Of a stretch of 43,155 nucleotides of DNA, positions 26,704 to 33,883 are shown piece after piece. The first letter of the stretch is position 1. Each line of letters opens with the position of its first letter. The stretch lies in contig JBMDXK010000035.1 in assembly GCA_048594375.1 (NCBI GenBank), forward strand, positions 1 to 43,155, read 5' to 3'. A program made the position numbers and the translations under genes. Origin of the DNA: JBMDXK01 sp048594375 (GTDB lineage Bacteria; Pseudomonadota; Alphaproteobacteria; Rhizobiales; Methylopilaceae). The notes under the pieces were generated by a model. That model worked only from the letters and a program-made list of their open reading frames with translations, did not search any database and was not told the DNA's origin.

Positions 26704-26892
26704 TTGCGCGCTCAATCAAAAGCCCAACAAAAAGCCGCCGGCGCTGCTCTTTCAGCAAAGCGTGGAGATAGTAAGAAAAGCGATCTCGAAGGAGCCGCGC
26801 TTTCCATGTATGAGTCAATGACCGAAAACGAGTTGCGAGAAATGGCCTCTAGCACTCATAAAGGCAAACCGGAACACGTTAAAAAAAAATGA
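26704..26892 (+). CDS. DUF3008 family protein
   Basis: A 62-residue, highly polar protein of the DUF3008 family, with SKAQQKAAGAALSAKRGD, then KSDLEGAALSMYESM and a KGKPEHV end. Members are short, lysine-rich and of unknown function, often next to stress genes. The start is TTG at 26704, with AAGAGGG upstream; it aligns with the family's usual second residue region, so the rare codon is credible. It follows the YflT-type gene after a terminator, and some read-through or its own weak promoter must supply transcription. Confidence 0.82.
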   Translation: MRAQSKAQQKAAGAALSAKRGDSKKSDLEGAALSMYESMTENELREMASSTHKGKPEHVKKK

Positions 26893-26991
26893 TTGATACA
26901 GCATTTTGAATACAGTTGTTTTATGCGGATGACATGAAAATTTTTCAAAAAGCTGCTTTCAATAAACTATTTTTTCTTTGACCGTTTTATT

Positions 26992-27017
26992 GGAACTTAA
27001 CGCCCGTACTTGCCGTT
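26992..27017 (+). promoter_or_regulatory. EcfG-type general stress promoter
   Basis: GGAAC (26992-26996), 17-base spacer, CGTT (27014-27017), an exact match to the EcfG consensus. It is 35 bases before the DUF892 start codon. Confidence 0.75.
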
Positions 27018-27052
27018 ATTAAGATGTTACAATAAAAAATGGGAGAAAATCC

Positions 27053-27544
27053 ATGATAAAATCAATTGATGATCTGTTTTTGCATACTCTAAAAGATATT
27101 TATTATGCTGAAAAACAAATATCCAAAACTTTGCCAAAGCTTATCAAGAAGGCAGCATCCGATAAACTGCAAAAAGCTTTAGAAAAACATTATCAAGAAA
27201 CACAAACTCAAGTAGAACGACTTGAAGAAGTCTTTAAGATTATGGGCAAAAAACCTGAAGGTATTAAGTGCGAAGCCATAGAAGGTATTCTTAAAGAAGG
27301 TGATGAATTGATGTCCGAAATCAAGGACGAGAATGTCCGGGATGCGGGGATGTTGGCTGCTGCGCAGGCTGTAGAACATTATGAAATTACCCGTTATGGC
27401 ACACTGATTGCTTGGGCAGAACAGTTAAAGCTTAAAGATGTCTGCAAGCTTCTTCAGCAAAATCTGGACGAAGAAAAAAATACAGATGCTGCATTAAGCA
27501 AGCTTGCTGAAAACAATATCAATAAACAAGCAGCTGCGGCTTAA
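27053..27544 (+). CDS. DUF892 (YciE/YciF-type) ferritin-like protein
   Basis: A 163-residue protein of the DUF892 family, four-helix ferritin-like proteins often induced by stress. The helices are visible: DLFLHTLKDIYYAEKQISKTL, a second with EKHYQETQTQVERLEEVF, a third from DAGMLAAAQAVEHYEITRYG and a fourth with LLQQNLDEEKNTDAAL. The Glu and His in the AVEHYE and DEEK segments fit a dinuclear metal site. The ATG has GGGAG upstream and an EcfG-type promoter. Whether it stores or oxidises iron is not established for the family. Confidence 0.9.
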   Translation: MIKSIDDLFLHTLKDIYYAEKQISKTLPKLIKKAASDKLQKALEKHYQETQTQVERLEEVFKIMGKKPEGIKCEAIEGILKEGDELMSEIKDENVRDAGMLAAAQAVEHYEITRYGTLIAWAEQLKLKDVCKLLQQNLDEEKNTDAALSKLAENNINKQAAAA

Positions 27545-27564
27545 ATCGACTTATATAAAATTTT

Positions 27565-27601
27565 AAACTCTGCCTGTGGTATCTGCGGGCAGAGTTTTTT
27601 T
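27565..27601 (+). terminator. Terminator after the DUF892 gene
   Basis: AAACTCTGCC (27565-27574) pairs with GGCAGAGTTT (27588-27597) and is followed by T residues to 27601. Confidence 0.88.
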
Positions 27602-27612
27602 ATGAAGAACCT

Positions 27613-27688
<76 letters not shown>

Positions 27689-27997
27689 GGATAAGAATTT
27701 ATCCGCAAGATGCGATTAACACCGATATCCAAGGCTATCCAGCGTATCAATCATATTTCGTAATAAAATGCTAGCTTGTAAACCGAAATCATAATGAGAG
27801 TGGTGTCCATGTAAACGTTTAATTGGAACCACTCTCATAACTTTCCGGATTTTAAATCTTACATTACTCTCTTTGCAAAATAAGTGAGTCTGTTCTGATT
27901 ATATAATTTCGTTTAAGCTTTTCCATCACGCTTTTTAAACTGCTGCGCGTTGCCTTAGGGGTACTTTGCGCACCGTTGGCTGAAATTTAGCAAAAAA
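27689..27997. other. Intergenic region with a large inverted repeat
   Basis: About 310 bases between tRNA-Lys and the NDUFS4-like gene with no supported gene. It contains the inverted repeat at 27793-27837. Confidence 0.5.
27793..27837. repeat. 11-bp inverted repeat around a 10-bp palindrome
   Basis: ATGAGAGTGGT (27793-27803) and ACCACTCTCAT (27827-27837) are exact inverted copies. Between them lies the self-complementary TAAACGTTTA (27811-27820). No T run follows on either strand. Confidence 0.6.
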
Positions 27998-28303
27998 TCA
28001 ATGTGTCCAGGGTGCGCTGCGGTCTGCTTTAAAGTTATCGGAATATGCGATTTGCGGTTGTTTCGCTAACTTATGTTCTAGAATACGATAGGCAAGGCCG
28101 TGACGCTGGGCATAAGCAATGGCTTCTTCGCATGTATCAAATTTCATGCGTACTTGCCGCCGCGTATCAGTGCCAGAAGTCCAGCCCATTAAAGGCTCGA
28201 TGGTTGGCGCTGTATTGGTTTCAAATGCCAGAATCCATTTAGCATGGAGGGCAGGGCCTGATTGCATGGCATTTTTTGTGGGTTTATAGATGCGGGCTAT
28301 CAT
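27998..28303 (-). CDS. NDUFS4-like complex I accessory subunit
   Basis: A 101-residue protein of the ETC complex I subunit conserved region family, the bacterial counterpart of mitochondrial NDUFS4 (18 kDa subunit). Visible landmarks are ARIYKPTKNAMQSG at the start, then WILAFE, LMGWTSGTDTRRQVRMKFDT and EEAIAYAQRHGLAYRI, with a C-terminal YSDNFKADRSAPWTH. In Alphaproteobacteria and mitochondria it sits on the peripheral arm of NADH:quinone oxidoreductase. The frame extends upstream, but the ATG at 28303 matches the family start. It is isolated here, away from any nuo operon. Confidence 0.92.
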   Translation of the reverse strand: MIARIYKPTKNAMQSGPALHAKWILAFETNTAPTIEPLMGWTSGTDTRRQVRMKFDTCEEAIAYAQRHGLAYRILEHKLAKQPQIAYSDNFKADRSAPWTH

Positions 28304-28486
28304 GAAGTACTCTGTGATATAGTATGCCAGTATTTTTTTAAAGATACCGATTTTTAAAAACCCCTTCAAGAAGGTTTTTAACGAAATGCCCAAAAATGCG
28401 GAAGTTTTTTTGGTAAAATGACCAACAAACCAAAAGCTTACAGCACAGCACATTTTTTGAAATGAAGCTGGATTGCTATAAATCCG

Positions 28487-28563
<77 letters not shown>

Positions 28564-28666
28564 TGACCAACGGTGTGTGGGTTTTGCCACGAGAATCGTC
28601 TTGAAGCAAGAGGGAAAGAGTGGTTATGCAAAATATTTTTTCATATCTTCCACTGAGGACATTGTT

Positions 28667-30139
28667 TCAATCTGTTTCAGAGAACTCGGCGGAATGCTCT
28701 TTTAGTTCTTTATAGGCTGATAAAGCAGCTTCTCTTGCTTTTTCATGTACAACAATAGGGGAAGGGTAGTCTTGTCCAATAATAACGCCATAGCGTTGTT
28801 GTTCGCTTTTCGAAAGCTTCCATGGTTCGTGTATCTTCGCTGCTGGAAGATCCGCTAATTCTGGTAAAAATGTCCGGATGTATTTTCCTTCCGGATCAAA
28901 TTTCTCGCTTTGTATTATAGGATTAAAAACGCGGAAGAAAGGTGCCGCATCTGCGCCGCACCCTGCTACCCATTGCCAGTTTGCAGGGTTGCTTGCAGGG
29001 TCGGCATCCACCAGTGTGTCCCAAAACCATTGTTCACCTGTGCGCCAGTCCTGCCCAAGATGCTTTATGAGAAAAGAAGCCACCACCATGCGCACACGGT
29101 TGTGCATCCATCCTGTTTGCCATAATTGGCGCATTCCTGCATCCACCAAAGGATAGCCGGTTTTTCCTTTTGACCATTGCGCAAAAGCGCCGGTATCTTT
29201 TTTCCATTGGAAATGTTTGAACAGCGGCTGCACAGGGTGCTTTGAAATATCCGGCAGATGGTAAAGCTGATGGTAGCTAAATTCCCGCCAGACCAATTCG
29301 CTGAGGAATTTTTCATTGGCGTGCGTCAGGCAACCATGCTGTGCCATTGAAGCGGAAAACGTGGTGTGCCAGATCATGCGCGGACTGATGGTACCAATAT
29401 GCAGGTAAGGCGAAAGGGTTGATGTGGCCGCTTTATAAGGTTTGTCCCGATCTTCGGGATAGCCATCGTTGTTTTCGAGAAAGGCATCCAGCCGCGCAAG
29501 AGCTTCTTCCTCGCCAGCCTTCCAGTGCGGCACAAAGGATGCTGCCCAGTCAGGGGAATGGGGTTCAAGTTCCAGTTCTTCACGTTTTAAAGAAAGCGAT
29601 TCGGAAAGGGCAGGGCGCTTTTGTGTGATTCTAGGAATGGGGAGAGGCTGGGCGATGGCGGTCTCGCGCAGGTTTTTCCAGAACGGCGTGAATACTTTAT
29701 AATGGGGAGCTGTTTTCGGTTTGATTTCCCAAGGTTCAACAAGCAGCGCGCCGTTAAAACTCTTTGCTTCTATTTTTAAGTCCTGAAGGGTTGATTTAAT
29801 CGTGCTATCCAGATCGCGCAGAGCTTTTTCATAGCGTCTGTTCCAAAATACATGCTTGGCTTTGAGCTTCTCGACAAGTTCCACAAGGCAGCTATCGGCA
29901 TTGCCTCGTTGGAGAATCAAGGGAATATTGTGTTCAGCCAGAGATTTTTCCAAAGACCGCAGCGATTGTGCCAGCCACCAGCGCATTGCTCCGCCCATGG
30001 CACGCCCGTGGGTATCGTCCAGGATGTAACAGGCAATAACGGGAAGGCCGGATTCTGCGGCAGCACATAAAGCAGGATTATCTGCTAGGCGCAAATCGTT
30101 GCGGAACCACACAAGGCTACATTCTTGAGAGGGTGCCAT
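28667..30139 (-). CDS. phr: Class I deoxyribodipyrimidine photolyase
   Basis: Repairs UV-induced cyclobutane pyrimidine dimers in a blue-light-driven reaction with FAD. The 490 residues start SLVWFRNDLRLADNPAL, the antenna-domain signature. The C-terminal FAD domain carries GKTGYPLVDAGMRQL, TGWMHNRVRMVVASFLIKHL and LVDADPASNPANWQWVAGCG, with the Asn/Trp-rich motif that binds FAD and DNA; the class I signature is complete. No sign of the cryptochrome tail. It stands between tRNA-Pro and tRNA-Asn and starts 30 bases from the latter. Confidence 0.95.
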   Translation of the reverse strand: MAPSQECSLVWFRNDLRLADNPALCAAAESGLPVIACYILDDTHGRAMGGAMRWWLAQSLRSLEKSLAEHNIPLILQRGNADSCLVELVEKLKAKHVFWNRRYEKALRDLDSTIKSTLQDLKIEAKSFNGALLVEPWEIKPKTAPHYKVFTPFWKNLRETAIAQPLPIPRITQKRPALSESLSLKREELELEPHSPDWAASFVPHWKAGEEEALARLDAFLENNDGYPEDRDKPYKAATSTLSPYLHIGTISPRMIWHTTFSASMAQHGCLTHANEKFLSELVWREFSYHQLYHLPDISKHPVQPLFKHFQWKKDTGAFAQWSKGKTGYPLVDAGMRQLWQTGWMHNRVRMVVASFLIKHLGQDWRTGEQWFWDTLVDADPASNPANWQWVAGCGADAAPFFRVFNPIIQSEKFDPEGKYIRTFLPELADLPAAKIHEPWKLSKSEQQRYGVIIGQDYPSPIVVHEKAREAALSAYKELKEHSAEFSETD

Positions 30140-30168
30140 AAATCACAATATTCAGGGGAAAAAGAAAG

Positions 30169-30243
30169 TGGCTCCCCGGGCCGGATTCGAACCAGCGACC
30201 AAGCGGTTAACAGCCGCTTGCTCTACCACTGAGCTACCGGGGA
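30169..30243 (-). tRNA. tRNA-Asn (GUU)
   Basis: The minus strand reads TCCCCGGTAGCTCAGTGG, an anticodon stem AGCGG with loop CTGTTAA (anticodon GTT), T loop TTCGAAT, CCGGGGA-G and an encoded CCA. It is 75 bases. Confidence 0.96.
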
Positions 30244-30497
30244 AAATAAGGTGCAACAGCAACGTGAGAACCATATATCAGATTTTTTTGCTTTTTGCCA
30301 AGGCGATAAACAAAAGTTCTGCAAAAAACTTGTTAAAAGTTCAAAAATGAAGCGATATTCATGGGATATCAGAAGGCTGAAAGCGTAAAAAGCGTTTTGC
30401 AGAAAAAAAGATATTCTTATTTTCTCCCAATTATGGGCTTAAGCATAGAGCGTGCATTCCAGAAGGAATGCAACATTCAATTTTTTTCAAGGTCATT

Positions 30498-30791
30498 ATG
30501 GCATTGCGTATCAAGTTTGGAAACCGTTCAATTCCTTTGCCTGCAAGCCGCATCAAGCGCATTGCAATCGGTGTGGCGTTGGTTGTGGGTGGCGTGTTGG
30601 GTTTTCTGCCCATATTGGGTTTTTGGATGCTGCCTTTGGGAATCATTGTGCTTTCAATGGATATTCCTTCCGTTCGGAAATACCGCCGCCGCGTTGTGAT
30701 CTGGTGGTTACGCCGGAAAAAGCAGCGTTCCCGCCCTATGCGGAAGATTTCACTGCTCGCACCGCCTGAACGTGTGAAAATGTCGGATTAA
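30498..30791 (+). CDS. Small conserved membrane protein
   Basis: A 97-residue protein with a basic N-terminus (MALRIKFGNRSIPLPASRIKR), two closely spaced membrane segments (IAIGVALVVGGVLGFLPILGF and MLPLGIIVLSMDIP), and a very basic C-terminal tail (YRRRVVIWWLRRKKQRSR). The Gly/Pro hinge GFLPILGFWMLPLG recalls the PGPGW-type small membrane proteins of Proteobacteria. The frame opens at 30468, but the ATG at 30498 has AAGG upstream and gives a cleaner start. Function unknown; the positive-inside tail suggests both ends are cytoplasmic. Confidence 0.72.
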   Translation: MALRIKFGNRSIPLPASRIKRIAIGVALVVGGVLGFLPILGFWMLPLGIIVLSMDIPSVRKYRRRVVIWWLRRKKQRSRPMRKISLLAPPERVKMSD

Positions 30792-30894
30792 ACAACGCCA
30801 ACCGTGTTTCTGTGCTTGCAATTGACATTCGAGACGTATTTACCTTTAAGCAATTGCACGAATTGCACCCAATGCCACGTTTACGGAGCCTGTT

Positions 30895-31317
30895 ATGACA
30901 AGCACAACTGCGAATGCCACCGGTCAATTGCGTGGCACATTTTATCCTGGAAGAAAGAGCGCTCTTATTTTATGCGGTCTTGGATTGGGTGCCTTTGCGG
31001 TTGCGGCGTATCTGCGTTACGGTCTGGTAGAGCCTTCCAGCATTGGTCTGGAGTGCGATGCAGGCATCAACACCACACTGTGTATTGTACGGCGCGTGTT
31101 TATTAACCTGTTTACGCTTTCTGTTTTTGGGTGGGGTGCATTGGCGGCTGCACTGCTTGCTTTTATTCGCCCTGCAACCTTGAGCATTGCGGTGGCGCTG
31201 GTGCTGGGAGTGATGGGCTGCGTGCTGTATAATACGGGACTTTCGGCTGTAGCGCTCAGTGTGCTGCCGTTGGTTTTCGCCCGCCGCGCACCATTTAAAG
31301 AATTCCAGCCGGATTAA
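30895..31317 (+). CDS. Membrane protein of unknown function
   Basis: A 140-residue protein with about four hydrophobic segments: SALILCGLGLGAFAVAAYL, VFINLFTLSVFGWGALAAAL, ATLSIAVALVLGVMGCVLY and LSAVALSVLPLVFA. A loop with two cysteines (LECDAGINTTLCIV) lies between the first two and could form a periplasmic disulfide. The ATG has CGGAGC upstream. I do not recognise the family. It ends at a terminator shared with the membrane GH17 gene, to which it is convergent. Confidence 0.7.
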   Translation: MTSTTANATGQLRGTFYPGRKSALILCGLGLGAFAVAAYLRYGLVEPSSIGLECDAGINTTLCIVRRVFINLFTLSVFGWGALAAALLAFIRPATLSIAVALVLGVMGCVLYNTGLSAVALSVLPLVFARRAPFKEFQPD

Positions 31318-31339
31318 AATCTGCAAGCATTACGCATAA

Positions 31340-31377
31340 AAAAACTCCCGAAATCCGAAAGTGGATCGGGAGTTTTT
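31340..31377. terminator. Bidirectional terminator
   Basis: AAAACTCCCGA (31341-31351) pairs with TCGGGAGTTTT (31366-31376). T runs lie on both strands, ending the gene at 31317 (+) and the GH17 gene (-). Confidence 0.88.
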
Positions 31378-31390
31378 ATTTTGAAAGTTA

Positions 31391-33079
31391 CTACCGCGCA
31401 ATGCCCTGTTTGCGCACCTTGTAAAGTGCAAGTGCCAGTCCAAACAGTGTCAGCACAAATATACCCGCTTCCCAATTGGCGAACAGGTTCGGCAGATGCG
31501 AGGCGCTTGGCACAACCGATGCGGGGGCATTGAGAGGGCTTTCAATAAACATAATGGCCAGTCCACCCAAACCGAGAATGAATGCTGTGAGGTGTTCGCT
31601 GAAACGCTGACGCGGCATGAATGATGCTGCTGTTTCCTCCTTGCGATGACACGCGCCAAAGCGCACCATGATGAAAGCAACCACGGCACCAATGAAACAG
31701 GATGTGGGGAAATTCCGGTAGCGGCTGTCGAATACAAGGCCAAACACGGCTTGCAGCGCGAGAATTGTTGTTAAAGCGCACAACGCTCCAAACCACCATG
31801 AGAGTTTGGACGAGGCTTTTTCTGCGCGCATAATGGCCGCAAAAGGCGCTGCGTCTTGGCTGCGAATCAACAGTGCAGCGCCAAGCAGGGGCGTGAGTGT
31901 TGCGCACAGCAGATAAAGACCTGCAAGCACGCATTCTGCCGGTGTGCGGCTGGCAAGGAAAGCCAGATCAAGCGCAAAACCCAAAGCAATCCCCGATACG
32001 GCCGCAATCATGCCCACACCCGCCCAACGCAGCGCATTGCTGGAGGTTTGCGTGCGCGCAGCCAGCAGGGCGGAACCAAACACTGCCACCGCAAGCCCGA
32101 TGCCCAGAATGGCATTTAAAAACCATTGTGGATGATTGGAAACAGCTTCTCCCCAGTGGAATTTCGCTTCACGGGTATCGGCATCAAAAATTCCCCAGAA
32201 TCCACCGGCAACGCCTTCAAGGCTGCGCTTCCAGGGCTGGTCAAAGGCTTCGATATAATTGACATCGAAATTGTATTGTTTGGAAATGCGTACCAGATCA
32301 TGAAACACCAGTGCTTGTGCTGCGGGGGAAGGACGCGCTTCCCAGCGCATACGTCCTTGGCTTGGAAAACCTGTTTCACCAATCAGAATAGGCTTGTTGC
32401 TGACTTTCAGCGCCATTTCATTGCGAATGTTGGCAATGTGGGCAGCGGCGTTTTCGGCAGGTATTGGCTGATCTTCCCAATAGGGCAGAATGTGAATGGT
32501 AATCACATCGGCCACGTCTTTCAGGTCAGGATGTTTCAGCCAGTATTCCCAGACATCTGCATAGGTTACAGGGATAGAAATCTGGGTTTTGACATCGCGC
32601 ATGATGGCGCCGAGATCTTCACCGGAAAGTTCCCCGCGCAGCAGGACTTCATTGCCCACCACAACCAGACGGATTGTCTGTGGATATTGCCGCGCAAGCT
32701 TGATGCCTTCGCTGATTTGCAGGGCATTGGCTTGGGCATCGCGTCCCAGCCATAGCCCCATAATGACCTGCATATCCATTTCCTGCGCAATTTTGGGAAC
32801 ATGCTCAAGACCTTGATTCACAGCATAGGTGCGCACGCAATCGGTAAATTCTTTCAAATGTTTGAAATCTTCACGGATCTGTGATTCGGGAACAGAAAAT
32901 GTTTCATTAAACGGTGTTTGTCCGCGCCGGAACGGAGCGTAGGAGACACAGGAAAGTTTTTCACCGCTGGCCAGTGGCGAGGGTGGCATGGCCACAGGCT
33001 GACCAAGGTAATACCATGCGCCTGCAACAGCAGCGGTGGCGGCGAGGCAGGAAGAAATCACTGCAAAAAGACGGCGCAT
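31391..33079 (-). CDS. GH17-type glucan-active membrane protein
   Basis: A 562-residue protein in two parts. Residues about 1-25 are an N-terminal anchor or signal; 45-310 form a glycoside hydrolase family 17-like domain with the acid/base Glu E144 in VVGNEVLLRGE and the nucleophile Glu E235 in LIGETGFPS. From about 320 on there are many hydrophobic segments, with a likely polytopic membrane region. GH17 enzymes hydrolyse or transglycosylate beta-1,3-glucan. Its size and pairing with the GH17-GT2 fusion recall the ndvB/ndvC locus of Bradyrhizobium; that match is inference. The ATG at 33079 has GGAGA upstream, better than the ATG 18 bases earlier. Confidence 0.82.
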   Translation of the reverse strand: MRRLFAVISSCLAATAAVAGAWYYLGQPVAMPPSPLASGEKLSCVSYAPFRRGQTPFNETFSVPESQIREDFKHLKEFTDCVRTYAVNQGLEHVPKIAQEMDMQVIMGLWLGRDAQANALQISEGIKLARQYPQTIRLVVVGNEVLLRGELSGEDLGAIMRDVKTQISIPVTYADVWEYWLKHPDLKDVADVITIHILPYWEDQPIPAENAAAHIANIRNEMALKVSNKPILIGETGFPSQGRMRWEARPSPAAQALVFHDLVRISKQYNFDVNYIEAFDQPWKRSLEGVAGGFWGIFDADTREAKFHWGEAVSNHPQWFLNAILGIGLAVAVFGSALLAARTQTSSNALRWAGVGMIAAVSGIALGFALDLAFLASRTPAECVLAGLYLLCATLTPLLGAALLIRSQDAAPFAAIMRAEKASSKLSWWFGALCALTTILALQAVFGLVFDSRYRNFPTSCFIGAVVAFIMVRFGACHRKEETAASFMPRQRFSEHLTAFILGLGGLAIMFIESPLNAPASVVPSASHLPNLFANWEAGIFVLTLFGLALALYKVRKQGIAR

Positions 33080-33321
33080 CGGTATTCTCCGGAGCATCCC
33101 GAAACAGGGAAAGACATGCAGAATCGCAAAGACAGAAAGTCTCTTAACAAAGAGTGAGTGCCAAAGATTGAGCCTTAAAACAAGGCATATTTATGTAAAA
33201 AGCACGAAGGCAGCAGGAGGCCGCGATTCAAGAAGCTTGATTGCCTGCCATGAAAATGTCATTTCCTTGATGTGTAACGTTCCCTTGAGCTTTTCTGATC
33301 AAGCTAACAAACGGTGTTTTC

Positions 33322-33831
33322 ATGCTGCGCTTTTTTTCTGCCACGCTTCTTTTTGCGGTGATTGCCGCGCCTGTATTTTCCAGCCAAGTTCTTGCTGTTG
33401 AAGATAAAAACAAACCCGTTGCACAGCAGCAGGTACAACCTGCCAAGAAGGCGCCTGATGCAAAATCCGGCGAGAAAAAGGATGAGGCGGCTCAAAAAGA
33501 AGTCGTAGAAACCGATTCTCAAAAAACAGAAACAAAGCCTGCGGAACAGCCGGAAGGCGCAAAATACGATCAGGATTCGGCCAACGCGCCAGAACGTCAG
33601 GCAGAATGTCTGTGGACAGGCCAGCGCATTGTCAGCCTTTTGCTGCGGGATGATGTGAATACAGCGCGGGAACATACCAATTTTTATGATCGTTTTGGCT
33701 GCCCGAAAGAGTACATCACCGTGGCTTTCCGCTGCGCGATTGTACAGGCCGAGCGTCAACCCCAGCAAACAGATATTGCTGCGCGGGTTTATGGTTGCTG
33801 GATGTCTCCTGAATTGGCCGAACGCCCGTAA
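33322..33831 (+). CDS. Secreted four-cysteine protein in the glucan region
   Basis: A 169-residue protein: a signal peptide (MLRFFSATLLFAVIAAPVFS, cleavage near VLA-V at residue 25), a disordered Lys/Glu/Gln/Pro-rich stretch (26-88), then a compact domain of about 75 residues with exactly four cysteines (QAECLWTG, RFGCPKEY, AFRCAIV and VYGCWMS), suggesting two disulfides in the periplasm. I do not recognise the family. It starts divergently from the membrane GH17 gene and its stop lies 50 bases before the GH17-GT2 fusion, so a role in export, assembly or regulation of the glucan is plausible but unproven. The Shine-Dalgarno is weak. Confidence 0.75.
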   Translation: MLRFFSATLLFAVIAAPVFSSQVLAVEDKNKPVAQQQVQPAKKAPDAKSGEKKDEAAQKEVVETDSQKTETKPAEQPEGAKYDQDSANAPERQAECLWTGQRIVSLLLRDDVNTAREHTNFYDRFGCPKEYITVAFRCAIVQAERQPQQTDIAARVYGCWMSPELAERP

Positions 33832-33883
33832 TTTTCATGCGTACCGCTCCGGCGTGAGGGCGGCTTAAGGGAGCTTTTGTGCG

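Noticed and set aside
27824..27849. GGAAC near 27824 as an EcfG promoter
   Set aside because: The position 17 bases downstream reads CGGA rather than CGTT and no gene follows on that strand.
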